Source: Mesobacterium_A hydrothermale (lineage in GTDB: Bacteria > Pseudomonadota > Alphaproteobacteria > Rhodobacterales > Rhodobacteraceae). Taken from it: 64,000 bases of DNA. The DNA lies in assembly GCF_035818635.1 (NCBI RefSeq), contig NZ_JAYLLH010000006.1, forward strand, positions 62,001 to 126,000, given 5' to 3'. Each line of letters opens with the position of its first letter. Positions within the stretch are counted from its first letter, which is position 1. This document shows positions 1 through 9,309 of this stretch, piece by piece. The notes below the pieces were generated by a model. The model had not been told where the DNA came from. It searched no databases and saw only the letters and a program-made list of their open reading frames with translations. Position numbers and translations under genes: made by a program.

Positions 1-409
1 TCCAGCCGTTGAAGCGCGCGGTGTCGCTTTGCGGGGCGCTGGTCCGGGTGCTGCGCAGGCGGGCGCGGACCCGGGCCACGACCTCTGCCGGGTCGAACGG
101 CTTGATGATGTAGTCATCGGCGCCCAGTTCCAGCCCGGTCACCCGGTCCTGCACCTGCGCCCGGCCGGAAATGATGATGACCGTCGCGCCCTGTTCCAGC
201 GCCAGCCGGTGCACCAAGGTCAGCCCGTCGCGGTCCGGCAGTCCCAGATCGACAAGACAGACATCCGGGGTGGTTCGGCGCAAGGCGGCTTCGAATTCCG
301 TGGCGCGGGCAAAGGCGAGGGTGCGGAACCCGGCCTCTTCCAGCGCGTCGGTCAGCATCGACCGGATCGCCGGCTCGTCGTCAAGAATGGTTACAAGCGG
401 TTGTGTCAT
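1..409 (-). CDS. response regulator, N-terminal part (cut by window edge)
   Basis: Reading leftwards from an ATG at 409, the protein opens with a CheY-type receiver domain. The acidic pair D10/D11, the phospho-acceptor D54 (LVDLGLPD) and the conserved K103 (IIKPF) are all visible. After about residue 120 the sequence reads toward FNGW, which fits the start of an OmpR-type winged-helix output domain, but the window ends before this can be confirmed. Its ATG overlaps the stop of the upstream hybrid histidine kinase (ATGA), so the two are co-translated and are very likely a cognate pair. Their position next to the acyl-CoA ligase and ABC transporter genes suggests they regulate that module. That role is inferred. 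Confidence 0.9.
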   Translation of the reverse strand, partial: MTQPLVTILDDEPAIRSMLTDALEEAGFRTLAFARATEFEAALRRTTPDVCLVDLGLPDRDGLTLVHRLALEQGATVIIISGRAQVQDRVTGLELGADDYIIKPFDPAEVVARVRARLRSTRTSAPQSDTARFNGW

Positions 410-2295
410 GCGGCCTGCCTTGCCTGCCCCAGAAAGCCAGCAAGCTGGGCGGCGGAAAAGGGTTTCGTCAACAGCGACGTGCGGTCACGCGCGGTGCGAT
501 GCAGCGGGTGGTCGGCGGGCAACGATGTCATCAACAGCACCCGCCGTTCGGGCAACCTGTCCAACAGATCGACACCGGTCAGCGTGCCCTCCAGCCGGAT
601 GTCGGACAGGATCGTCTTGATTTCGGGCAGGCCGTTGGCCAGCGAAACGGCCTCATCCACGGTGGTTGCCTCGATCACCGAATGGCCCAGTTCCGTCAGC
701 ATGTCCCGGATCGAGGCGCGCAGGTCGGGGTTGTCTTCGACCAGCAGGACAAGGCCGGGTTCTGGCAGGCTGGCCACGCGGCGTAACGGCAAGCGCAGCG
801 ACACGACGGCGCCGGTGTCGGTATTGTCCAGCCGGACCTCACCCCCCGCGAGCTTGGTCATGTCATACACCATCGCAAGCCCCAGCCCTGATCCGTCGGA
901 CCCTTTGGTGGTAAAGAACGGGTCAAGCCCGTGGCGCAGCGCTTCGGGCGAAAAGCCGGGTCCGGTGTCGGTCACACGGAATTCGATCCAGGTGTCCATC
1001 ACCTCGGACGCGGTCAGGGTTATGGTGCCACCCCCCTTGCACGCGTCGCGGGCGTTCAGGATCAGGTTCAGCAGGCTGTCCTGCAACATCCCCGGGTCCA
1101 GCAGAACGTCGGCTTCGGTCTGGTCGATCACCTGCAAGGTCACGTCATCGGGCAGGGACGGGTTGGCCAGCGTTTGCAGGTCTGACAGGAACGGTCCAGG
1201 GTGCATCGGTTCGGGGCGGTAGCTTCGCGGGCCGGTCATGTCAGCGATCTTGTGCAGCAGGGTTCCGCCGCGCTGCGCCGCCTGCTGCGTGGCGCGAACA
1301 AGGGCCATCGCCTCTGGCTCCAGGCCCATCCGGCTGAGTCGAGACTGCATGCCAAGTATGATCGTCAGCAGGTTGGAAAAGTCATGTGCCAGTCCACTGG
1401 TCAACTGCGCCGCGATTTCGCGCCGCTTGGTCTGTTGCAGGGCTGCACGGGCCTGGGTTTCCTCGGTCACGTCCATCGACAGGATATAGACGCCCCGCTC
1501 GTCCTGATCGGGTGTGAACACCGCGCGGATCCGGCGGAAACTTTCGCGGTGGGTGAACTCGAAGGTGCTGGCATTGCCGCCATAGGCGGTTTCCAGGTGC
1601 GGTCGTACCTTGGCATAGGCATCTGGCCCCAACGCATCGGATATGTGCAGGCCAAGGATGTTCGACGGACGACCCGGCATCACCGAGCTCAGCCGCCGGT
1701 TGGAATAGGTATAGCGGCCATCGGCATCGACATGGGCGATATGCGCCGGCATCATTTCGGTGGTCAGGCGGGTTCGTGCCTCCGATTCCGTTAATTGGCG
1801 GCGGGTTTCCTGCAATGCCGTGATGGTTGCGGCCAATTCACGGTTGGTTGCGGCCAATTCTTCGGATCTTGCCAGCACTTCTTCTGACAACAGGGCAGAC
1901 CGGGTGCGCAGCAGTTTCTCTTGCTCTTTCACCTGACTGATATCGGTATAGACGGTGACCCAGCCACCTTCGGGCAGCGGCGCGCCTTCGACGCTGATCG
2001 TCTGACCGTTGGCCCGCGTGCGTTCCATGTAGTGGGATTCGAAAGCCAGCGCGGTTTCCACCCGGTCACGCACGAATCGCTCAAGATCGTCGATCGGCCC
2101 GTATTCACCGCGGGTCGCGAGGTGGCAGATGGTCTCCTCGAACCCGGCGCCGGGGGTTGTCAGCCTGTCGGGCAGGTCAAACATCTCGGCGAAACGGCGG
2201 TTGCAGACCGCCAGCCGCAGATCGTTGTCATAGATCGTCAGGGCTTGCTGGATCAGGTTCAGCCCGGCCTGCGTCAACGCATCCTTACGTGTCAT
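406..2295 (-). CDS. hybrid PAS-domain sensor histidine kinase with C-terminal receiver
   Basis: The 629-residue protein has no obvious membrane segments, so it is probably cytoplasmic. Domains in order: a PAS_7-like sensor (about 10-125), a short coiled coil (about 130-175), a second PAS domain (about 180-285), a HisKA dimerisation domain with H304 in the AHDFSN box, an HATPase domain (N414 in the N box, DTGPGF, GSGLGLAM), and a receiver domain with D565 and K611. I start it at the ATG at 2295 because GGGAGGA lies just upstream; an in-frame upstream start at 2343 has no such site. It overlaps the downstream response regulator by 4 bases and diverges from the acyl-CoA ligase gene, pointing to control of the adjacent import cluster. 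The ligand is unknown. Confidence 0.93.
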   Translation of the reverse strand: MTRKDALTQAGLNLIQQALTIYDNDLRLAVCNRRFAEMFDLPDRLTTPGAGFEETICHLATRGEYGPIDDLERFVRDRVETALAFESHYMERTRANGQTISVEGAPLPEGGWVTVYTDISQVKEQEKLLRTRSALLSEEVLARSEELAATNRELAATITALQETRRQLTESEARTRLTTEMMPAHIAHVDADGRYTYSNRRLSSVMPGRPSNILGLHISDALGPDAYAKVRPHLETAYGGNASTFEFTHRESFRRIRAVFTPDQDERGVYILSMDVTEETQARAALQQTKRREIAAQLTSGLAHDFSNLLTIILGMQSRLSRMGLEPEAMALVRATQQAAQRGGTLLHKIADMTGPRSYRPEPMHPGPFLSDLQTLANPSLPDDVTLQVIDQTEADVLLDPGMLQDSLLNLILNARDACKGGGTITLTASEVMDTWIEFRVTDTGPGFSPEALRHGLDPFFTTKGSDGSGLGLAMVYDMTKLAGGEVRLDNTDTGAVVSLRLPLRRVASLPEPGLVLLVEDNPDLRASIRDMLTELGHSVIEATTVDEAVSLANGLPEIKTILSDIRLEGTLTGVDLLDRLPERRVLLMTSLPADHPLHRTARDRTSLLTKPFSAAQLAGFLGQARQAA

Positions 2296-2490
2296 GACAC
2301 GTTCCTCCCGGTTCTTCGCTACCACCCGTGGGGTCGACAGCAAACCCCGATGCGTGGCCTGTTACAATTCGTAAGATTTGAGAAATGATCAGGAAAAAGT
2401 TGACCGCCACCGTGCACCTTGTCCAAATGGACGCTGAGCCGTGGGGAGAAACGGCTGGCCTGTGCAAACGGGCATTTGGGAGGACGACTT

Positions 2491-4461
2491 TTGGCACACA
2501 TGACAGAGGGCGCAGCCGGTCTGCGCTCGATCCCTGCGCTGTTGCACCGCAATGCCACGCAATATGCCAACGCACCGGCGTATCGCGAAAAGGAATTCGG
2601 CATCTGGCAGACCTGGAGCTGGGCCGAAACCGAGAAAGAGATCGAAGCACTGGCGCTTGGGCTGCTGAACCTGGGCGTCAACAAGGGCGACTATATCGCC
2701 ATCATCGGACGCAACCGTCCCTATCTGTACTGGTCGATGGTTGCCGCGCAGTCCGTGGGCGCGGTTCCCGTGCCGCTGTATCAGGACGCTGTCGCGGAAG
2801 AGATGGAATATGTGCTGGCCCATTGCGGGGCCCGGTTCGTGATCGCCGCCGATCAAGAACAGGTCGACAAGGTGATCGAGATCCAGGACGACCTGCACCA
2901 GTTCGAACACATGATCTATCTCGATGCGCGCGGGATGCGGAAATACGACCACCGCCGCCTGCATCAGTATTCGCATGTGCAAGATCAGGGCCGTGCCGCT
3001 TATGACGAGTTCATCGAGGAACTGAAGGCGCGGCGCGATTCGCTGGATTACGACGACACCTGCGTGATGCTGTATACCTCGGGCACCACCGGCAAGCCCA
3101 AGGGCGTGGTGCTGTCGAACCGGAACATCATCGAAACCGCTCGAGCGTCTTCGGAATTTGATCACCTCAAAGCCAATGACGAGGTGCTGGCCTATCTGCC
3201 GATGGCCTGGGTGGGTGATTTCATCTTCTCCATTGGTCAGGCGTACTGGACCGGGTTCTGCGTGAACTGCCCGGAATCTCCTGAAACCATGATGACCGAT
3301 CTGAAAGAGATCGCGCCGACCTATTTCTTTGCACCGCCGCGGGTGTTCGAGACCCAGCTGACCAACATCATGATCCGGATGGAAGATGCGGGGTCGTTCA
3401 AGCGCAAACTGTTCAAGAATTTCATGGACCACGCCCGAAAGGTCGGCCCGAAGATCCTGGATGGTGAGCCGGTCAGCGGCATGGACAAGCTGAAATATGC
3501 GCTGGGCAACCTGATGGTCTATGGCCCGCTGAAGAATGCCCTGGGTTTTTCCAAGGTCCGCGTCGGCTATACTGCGGGTGAAGCGATCGGGCCGGAAATC
3601 TTCGACTTCTACCGCTCGCTGGGCATCAACCTGAAACAGCTTTACGGCCAGACCGAGGCTACGGTGTTCATCACCCAGCAGCCTGATGGGCAGGTGCGGT
3701 CGGACACCGTGGGTGTGCCGTCGCCAGGTGTGGAACTTCGCATCGCCGAAAATGGCGAAGTCTTCTATCGCTCGCCCGGTGTGTTCGTCGAGTACTACAA
3801 GAACGCCGAAAGCACCGCCGATACCAAGGATGCCGAAGGCTGGGTGGCCACCGGCGATGCGGGTTTCATCGAGGAAGCGACGGGGCATCTGCGGATCATC
3901 GACCGTGCCAAGGACGTGGGCCAAATGGCCGACGGCCGCATGTTCGCGCCCAAGTATGTTGAGAACAAGCTGAAGTTCTTCCCGAACATCCTCGAAGCGG
4001 TGGTGTTCGGCGCGGGGCGCGACCGTTGCACCGCCTTCATCAACATCGACCTGACGGCGGTGGGCAACTGGGCGGAACGCAACAACATCGCCTATGCGTC
4101 TTACCAGGAACTGGCCGGTCACCCGCAGGTGCTGGACACGATCCAGAACCATATCGAAGAGGTGAACCAGTCGGTTGCGCAAGACGAGATGCTGTCGGGC
4201 TGCCAGATCCATCGCTTTCTTGTGCTGCACAAGGAACTGGATGCTGATGATGGCGAACTGACCCGGACCCGCAAAGTGCGCCGCAAGATCATCGCCGAGA
4301 AGTTCCAGGACCTCGTTACCGCGCTCTATGACGGATCGACCAGTGTCTATACCGAGACCGAGGTGACCTATGAGGATGGCCGCAAAGGCGCAATCAAGGC
4401 GACACTGGAAATCCGCGATGCCAAGGTGATGCCGATCGCAACGAAGATGGCGGCGGAATGA
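2491..4461 (+). CDS. long-chain-type acyl-CoA synthetase (AMP-forming)
   Basis: ANL-superfamily adenylate-forming ligase of about 656 residues, expected to activate a carboxylic acid to its CoA thioester with ATP. The P-loop YTSGTTGKPKG, the GQTEA motif and the ATGDAG hinge region are present. Its length and general look match the long-chain fatty acyl-CoA ligase branch. The start is uncertain: GGGAGG at 2478-2483 is 7 bases from a TTG at 2491 but 16 from the ATG at 2500, so I prefer the TTG. It heads a run of plus-strand genes continuing into a Liv-type ABC importer, suggesting it activates the imported substrate. The acid could be fatty or aromatic; sequence alone does not decide. Confidence 0.9.
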   Translation: MAHMTEGAAGLRSIPALLHRNATQYANAPAYREKEFGIWQTWSWAETEKEIEALALGLLNLGVNKGDYIAIIGRNRPYLYWSMVAAQSVGAVPVPLYQDAVAEEMEYVLAHCGARFVIAADQEQVDKVIEIQDDLHQFEHMIYLDARGMRKYDHRRLHQYSHVQDQGRAAYDEFIEELKARRDSLDYDDTCVMLYTSGTTGKPKGVVLSNRNIIETARASSEFDHLKANDEVLAYLPMAWVGDFIFSIGQAYWTGFCVNCPESPETMMTDLKEIAPTYFFAPPRVFETQLTNIMIRMEDAGSFKRKLFKNFMDHARKVGPKILDGEPVSGMDKLKYALGNLMVYGPLKNALGFSKVRVGYTAGEAIGPEIFDFYRSLGINLKQLYGQTEATVFITQQPDGQVRSDTVGVPSPGVELRIAENGEVFYRSPGVFVEYYKNAESTADTKDAEGWVATGDAGFIEEATGHLRIIDRAKDVGQMADGRMFAPKYVENKLKFFPNILEAVVFGAGRDRCTAFINIDLTAVGNWAERNNIAYASYQELAGHPQVLDTIQNHIEEVNQSVAQDEMLSGCQIHRFLVLHKELDADDGELTRTRKVRRKIIAEKFQDLVTALYDGSTSVYTETEVTYEDGRKGAIKATLEIRDAKVMPIATKMAAE

Positions 4462-4559
4462 TGGGCCGCTCGCGCTGCGCGCATCGCCCCGGCCCTCATC
4501 CCGCAGGATCTGTTGCAAACTTTTTCAAAGCGCCGGTCAGCGCCGAGCGGAGAACCTAG

Positions 4560-5375
4560 ATGAAAGACACCGAAGGCTATATTACGGCAGACGGTCGCAA
4601 GATTGGCGGCGTGCTGATGGAAATGAAGAACATCACCCTGCGGTTTGGCGGCGTGGTGGCGATCAAGGACATCAGTTTCGACATCCGTGAAGGCGAGATT
4701 CGCGCGATTATCGGCCCGAACGGGGCCGGCAAATCGTCGATGCTGAACGTCATTTCAGGCTTCTACATCCCGACCGAAGGCGAGGTCTGGTATCAGGGCA
4801 GCAAACGCCCGCAGATGAAGCCCTACAAGGTTGCGCAACAGGGTATCGCCCGGACCTTTCAGAACATCGCGCTGTTCGAGGGGATGACCGTTCTAGACAA
4901 CATCATGACGGGTCGCCTGACCCACATGAAGGCCAACCTGGTTCAGCAGGCACTGTGGTGGGGCAAGGCGCGCGAGGAAGAGATGGCCAACCGCGAGAAG
5001 GTCGAGAAGGTGATCGACTTCCTTGAAATTCAGAACATCCGCAAGACGCCGGTGGGCCGTTTGCCCTATGGTCTGAAGAAGCGGGTGGAACTGGCGCGCG
5101 CGCTGGCGGCCGATCCGTCGCTGTTGTTGCTGGATGAACCGATGGCGGGGATGAACGTCGAGGAGAAAGAGGACATGAGCCGCTTTATCTTGGATGTGAA
5201 CGACGAATTCGGCACCACCATCGCGCTGATCGAACACGACATGGGGGTGGTCATGGACCTGTCCGACCGCGTTGTCGTTATGGACTATGGCAAGAAGATC
5301 GGGGACGGCACGCCCGATGAGGTGCGCAACAACCAGGATGTGATCGACGCCTATCTTGGCGTGTCGCACGACTGA
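4560..5375 (+). CDS. LivG-type ABC transporter ATP-binding protein
   Basis: A 271-residue nucleotide-binding subunit of the branched-chain amino acid (HAAT) importer family. Walker A is GPNGAGKSS, the signature loop is the variant LPYGLKKR, Walker B is LLLLDEP and the switch histidine lies in EHDMG. The C-terminal region (YGKKIGDGTPDEV and after) is the LivG type rather than LivF. It sits 98 bases after the acyl-CoA ligase and 12 bases before the LivH-type permease, so it belongs to one operon. An N-terminal extension of about 18 residues precedes the ABC core. The substrate is not necessarily a branched-chain amino acid, because this family also carries aromatic acids, amides and urea. Confidence 0.93.
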   Translation: MKDTEGYITADGRKIGGVLMEMKNITLRFGGVVAIKDISFDIREGEIRAIIGPNGAGKSSMLNVISGFYIPTEGEVWYQGSKRPQMKPYKVAQQGIARTFQNIALFEGMTVLDNIMTGRLTHMKANLVQQALWWGKAREEEMANREKVEKVIDFLEIQNIRKTPVGRLPYGLKKRVELARALAADPSLLLLDEPMAGMNVEEKEDMSRFILDVNDEFGTTIALIEHDMGVVMDLSDRVVVMDYGKKIGDGTPDEVRNNQDVIDAYLGVSHD

Positions 5376-5387
5376 CGGGGGACGGAA

Positions 5388-6374
5388 ATGCCTGATCAAC
5401 TGATTTTCGCGATGGAAGTCACCCTGAACGGCCTGATGGCCGGGGTGCTGTATTCGCTTGTGGCGCTGGGCTTTGTACTGATCTTCAAGGCCTCTGGGAT
5501 TTTCAACTATGCTCAGGGGGTGATGGCGCTGTTCGCGGCGTTGACCCTGGTGGGGATCCAGCAGGGTCAGGTGCCGTTTTCACACCTGATCAATGCGATT
5601 TTCGGAACGGACCTGCACCATTTCGGCTGGCACGTTCCGGCGGTGATCGCGATCATTCTCACCGCCTGTGTCATGGTGCTGTTTGCCTGGATCGTCGAAC
5701 GCTACATCCTGAAACATCTGGTCAACCAGCCCGACATCATCCTGTTCATGGCGACCATTGGCTTGGCCTATTTCATGGAAGGCTTTGGTGACCTGATGTG
5801 GGGGGCCGATATCAAGAAACTGGACGTGGGTCTGCCGCAAGGCATCAACGATACCATCGACCAGGTCACCTATGGCTGGTTTGGCTACGGGTTCTTTATC
5901 GACAACCTGGATATCGTGGCGACGGTGATCGCGGTGCTGCTGGTGGTGTCGTTGACGCTGTTCAGCCAGTATTCCAAGCAGGGTCGTGCGTTGCGCGCGG
6001 TGGCCGATGACCACCAGGCGGCGCTGTCTGTGGGCATTTCGCTGCGGTTCATCTGGGTGCTGGTCTGGTCGATCGCGGGGTTCGTCGCGCTGGTCGCGGG
6101 GATCATGTGGGGCGCAAAGTCCGGCGTGCAGTTCAGCCTGTCGCTGATCGCGCTCAAGGCGCTGCCGGTGCTGATGCTGGGTGGATTCACCTCGATCCCG
6201 GGGGCGATCGTCGGTGGTTTGATCATCGGCGTGGGCGAAAAACTGTTCGAATTTTCCATCGGTCCAATGATCGGCGGCGCTACGGAAAACTGGTTCGCCT
6301 ATGTTCTGGCGCTGATTTTCCTGGTGTTCCGTCCGCAGGGCTTGTTCGGCGAAAAGATCATCGAAAGGGTTTGA
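5388..6374 (+). CDS. LivH-type ABC transporter permease
   Basis: A polytopic inner-membrane protein of 328 residues with the hydrophobic helices and the GFVLIFKASGIFNYAQG region typical of LivH permeases. GGGGACGG precedes the ATG. It would form the heterodimeric channel with the LivM-type permease at 6799. Between the two permeases lies a small membrane-protein gene, which is not part of the textbook livHMGF order. Confidence 0.93.
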   Translation: MPDQLIFAMEVTLNGLMAGVLYSLVALGFVLIFKASGIFNYAQGVMALFAALTLVGIQQGQVPFSHLINAIFGTDLHHFGWHVPAVIAIILTACVMVLFAWIVERYILKHLVNQPDIILFMATIGLAYFMEGFGDLMWGADIKKLDVGLPQGINDTIDQVTYGWFGYGFFIDNLDIVATVIAVLLVVSLTLFSQYSKQGRALRAVADDHQAALSVGISLRFIWVLVWSIAGFVALVAGIMWGAKSGVQFSLSLIALKALPVLMLGGFTSIPGAIVGGLIIGVGEKLFEFSIGPMIGGATENWFAYVLALIFLVFRPQGLFGEKIIERV

Positions 6375-6541
6375 TCGGTGTTCGTTCCGCAGGTTTTCAT
6401 ACGCCGATCAGGCCGATTTGCCGCGGCCACGGGTGCTGACAGCGCTAACGAAATCCTTGCTCGAAACGATGTTCCTTTGTTCTACTGCCATGGTCTGGGC
6501 GCGGCTGGAACCGCAGCCTCCAAAGACGAGGGAGAGAGACT

Positions 6542-6784
6542 ATGAACAAACTGATCGCAATCGTGAACGTGATTGCCTGGGCGGGATTCTGGGCATTCGG
6601 ATACCTGGCGTTGACCGCCGACCCTGAAAACGGCAGCCAGATTCTGACCGCGCTGATCCTTGCCGCCATCGGCGGAGGCGTGGGTATGCTGGCGTACCTG
6701 AAACTGGTCTGCCACTGCGAAGATACCGGCTATGCCGAGCGCCCGAAGCGCGCGGTGCCGGAACAATACCGAACCGACGATTGA
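6542..6784 (+). CDS. 80-residue membrane protein inserted in the ABC cluster
   Basis: A short gene with a good ribosome-binding site (GAGGGAGAGAG) before its ATG. It has two predicted transmembrane helices (about residues 3-25 and 34-55), then a cytoplasmic-looking charged tail containing VCHCEDTG and ending EQYRTDD. It ends only 14 bases before the LivM-type permease start and is clearly part of the operon. I do not recognise a named domain. Two helices plus its place between the two permease genes suggest an accessory subunit of this importer, but this is inference. The 167 bases upstream of it hold no other gene. Confidence 0.75.
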   Translation: MNKLIAIVNVIAWAGFWAFGYLALTADPENGSQILTALILAAIGGGVGMLAYLKLVCHCEDTGYAERPKRAVPEQYRTDD

Positions 6785-6798
6785 GGGAGTGAGCCCAA

Positions 6799-7875
6799 AT
6801 GATCTACCGCGAGGCCGGTGATTTCAAAACGTCCTATGTCGAGGACAGCCAGACCTTCCCGATCCGGTTCGACCGTATCGCGTTCTACGTCACTATGGCG
6901 GTGGCGTTCCTGGTGATCCCGTTTTTCATCAACGACTACTGGGCGAACGCCGTCTTCGTGCCGTTCCTGATCTATGCGATCGCGGCGCTGGGGCTGAACA
7001 TCCTGACCGGCTTTGGCGGCCAGGTCAGCCTTGGCACCGGCGGGTTCATGGCTGTGGGGGCCTATGCCTGCTACAAGCTGATGACTACTTTCCCCGAGAT
7101 CAGCATGTTTGTGCATATCCTGATTTCCGGCGGGATCACGGCGTTGGTCGGCGTGCTGTTCGGCCTGCCGTCGCTGCGGATCAAGGGGTTCTACCTGGCA
7201 GTTGCAACGCTTGCGGCGCAGTTCTTTCTTGTGTGGCTCTTCAACAAGGTGCCGTGGTTTTATAACTATTCAGCCTCGGGGCAGATTTCCGCGCCCGAAC
7301 GCTCGGTTTTTGGCATCATCGTCACCGGCCCGCAGACCGAGGCCTGGGCGAAGTACCTGTTCTGTCTGATCTTCGTGGTGCTGCTGGCCTGGATCGCCCG
7401 CAACCTGACCCGCGGGTCGGTGGGGCGCAAATGGATGGCGATCCGCGACATGGATATCGCAGCGGAAATCATCGGGGTGAACCCGCTGATGGCCAAGCTG
7501 ACCGCATTTGCCGTTTCGTCCTTTTTCGTGGGCGTGGCCGGGGCGCTGTTCTTCTCGGTCTATCTTGGCGCGGTCGAGGTCGGCGAGGCGTTCGGCATCC
7601 AGAAATCGTTCCTGGTGCTGTTCATGATCATCATCGGCGGGCTGGGGTCGATCTTTGGCTCTTTTGCGGGCGCGGCCTTCATGGTGCTCTTGCCGGTTTT
7701 GTTGAAAAACGTGCTGGTGGGGGGGCTTGGCTGGCCCACCGATCTGGCCGCCCATCTGGAATTCATGATCGTTGGAGGATTGATCGTGGTGTTCCTGATC
7801 CTTGAACCGCATGGCCTGGCGCAGCTTTGGCGCCTGACCAAGGAGAAACTGCGGCTCTGGCCGTTCCCGCACTAA
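6799..7875 (+). CDS. LivM-type ABC transporter permease
   Basis: A 358-residue polytopic membrane protein with the LivM hallmark GLNILTGFGGQVSLG near residues 67-83 and the conserved GGLGSIFGS segment later on. It has an unusually charged N-terminus of about 25 residues before the first helix. It partners the LivH-type permease. GAGGGAGTGAG precedes the ATG. The binding-protein gene follows after 79 bases. Confidence 0.93.
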   Translation: MIYREAGDFKTSYVEDSQTFPIRFDRIAFYVTMAVAFLVIPFFINDYWANAVFVPFLIYAIAALGLNILTGFGGQVSLGTGGFMAVGAYACYKLMTTFPEISMFVHILISGGITALVGVLFGLPSLRIKGFYLAVATLAAQFFLVWLFNKVPWFYNYSASGQISAPERSVFGIIVTGPQTEAWAKYLFCLIFVVLLAWIARNLTRGSVGRKWMAIRDMDIAAEIIGVNPLMAKLTAFAVSSFFVGVAGALFFSVYLGAVEVGEAFGIQKSFLVLFMIIIGGLGSIFGSFAGAAFMVLLPVLLKNVLVGGLGWPTDLAAHLEFMIVGGLIVVFLILEPHGLAQLWRLTKEKLRLWPFPH

Positions 7876-7954
7876 GGGGCCGGCAGACAAGACGACGACC
7901 GGGGGAAACCCCGCGACAGAAACCATCGGATGAAATCAAGGGAGGAATAACCCG

Positions 7955-9238
7955 ATGAAAATGAAACTGGCAACTCTGGCGCTTGGCGCTGCGATGGCCG
8001 CCGGACCGGCACTGGCTGACCTGACCTTTACCGCCCTCAGCTACCGTACCGGGCCCTATGCTGCAAACGGGATCCCGTTCGCTGACGGCTATCAGGACTA
8101 TTTCACCCTGCTGAACGAGCGCGATGGCGGCATCGGTGGTGAAAAGGTCAACCTGATCGAATGTGAAACCGGCTATAACACCGAAAAGGGTGTGGAATGC
8201 TATGAATCCACCAAGGGCACTGGCGCGCTGGTGTATCAGCCGCTGTCGACCGGCATCACCTATCAGCTGATCCCCAAGGTCACTGCTGACGGCATCGCGC
8301 TGCACTCGATGGGCTATGGCCGGACCTCGGCCAAGAACGGCGAAGTGTTCCGCAACATCTTCAACTACCCGGCCAACTACTGGGACGGTGCCTCGGTCGC
8401 GATCAAGTATCTGCTCGGCGAAAACGGCGGTGACCTGTCCGGTAAGAAGGTTGCCCTGGTCTATCACAACTCGGCCTACGGCAAGGAACCGATCCGCACG
8501 CTGGAAGAACTGGCCAAGAAGCACGGTTACGAACTGTCGCTGCTGCCGGTCGACCACCCCGGGCAGGAACAGAAGTCGCAGTGGCTGCAGATCCGCCGCG
8601 AGCGTCCCGATTATGTCATCATGTGGGGCTGGGGCGTGATGAACCAGGTCGCCATCCAGGAAGCCGTGAACATCCGTTTCCCGATGGAAAACTTCATCGG
8701 TGTCTGGTGGTCGGGATCTGAAAACGACGTGCTGCCCGCAGGGGCCGGTGCCGATGGCTACAAGGCGCTGACCTTCCACAACCTGGGCGACGATTATCCG
8801 CTGTATGATGACATGCGCAAGTATGTGCTCGATGCGGGCAAGGCCGCAGGTGCAGGCGACAACCTGGGCACTGCTCTGTATAACCGTGGCATGTATGCCG
8901 CCATGCTGGCCGCCGAAGCCGCAAAGACCGCTCAGGCCCTGGCAGGCACCAGTGCAATCAACCAGGCGCAGATGCGCGATGGCATGGAAGCACTGGAAAT
9001 CACCCAAGAGAAGATGGAAGCGATCGGTCTGCCGAACTTCGGTCCGACCTTCTCGGTCAGCTGCCAGAACCACGGTGGTGAAGGCTATGTGGCGGTTTCC
9101 CAGTGGGATGCCGGCGCCGGTGAGTGGAAGATGATCACCGACTACATCCAGTCGGATCAAGAGGTTCTGAACGCTCTGATTGCCGAAGATTCGGCAGCCT
9201 TCGCGGCAGAAAACAACATCACCCCGGGCTGCAACTAA
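7955..9238 (+). CDS. periplasmic substrate-binding protein of the Liv-type importer
   Basis: A 427-residue type I periplasmic binding protein. The first 21 residues (MKMKLATLALGAAMAAGPALA) are a clean Sec signal peptide. The body has the two-lobe arrangement expected of the Peripla_BP_6 family (GGEKVNLIECETGYN, KKVALVYHNSAYG). A strong ribosome-binding site (AAGGGAGGAATAA) precedes the start. At this length it is longer than classical LivJ/LivK and resembles HAAT binding proteins encoded next to CoA ligases. The substrate is unassigned. It probably captures the acid that the neighbouring CoA ligase activates. Confidence 0.92.
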   Translation: MKMKLATLALGAAMAAGPALADLTFTALSYRTGPYAANGIPFADGYQDYFTLLNERDGGIGGEKVNLIECETGYNTEKGVECYESTKGTGALVYQPLSTGITYQLIPKVTADGIALHSMGYGRTSAKNGEVFRNIFNYPANYWDGASVAIKYLLGENGGDLSGKKVALVYHNSAYGKEPIRTLEELAKKHGYELSLLPVDHPGQEQKSQWLQIRRERPDYVIMWGWGVMNQVAIQEAVNIRFPMENFIGVWWSGSENDVLPAGAGADGYKALTFHNLGDDYPLYDDMRKYVLDAGKAAGAGDNLGTALYNRGMYAAMLAAEAAKTAQALAGTSAINQAQMRDGMEALEITQEKMEAIGLPNFGPTFSVSCQNHGGEGYVAVSQWDAGAGEWKMITDYIQSDQEVLNALIAEDSAAFAAENNITPGCN

Positions 9239-9309
9239 GCCTGAACGAACTGTCCGGTCCGCCATTCCGGCGGGCCGGGCCCACCGCCCGCCAAAGTCAG
9301 GGAGCCGCC

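Noticed and set aside
2389..4518. 709-codon open frame opposite the acyl-CoA ligase
   Set aside because: Antisense frame created by GC-rich third positions; it lacks a ribosome site and contains no recognisable motif, while the plus strand encodes a full ligase.
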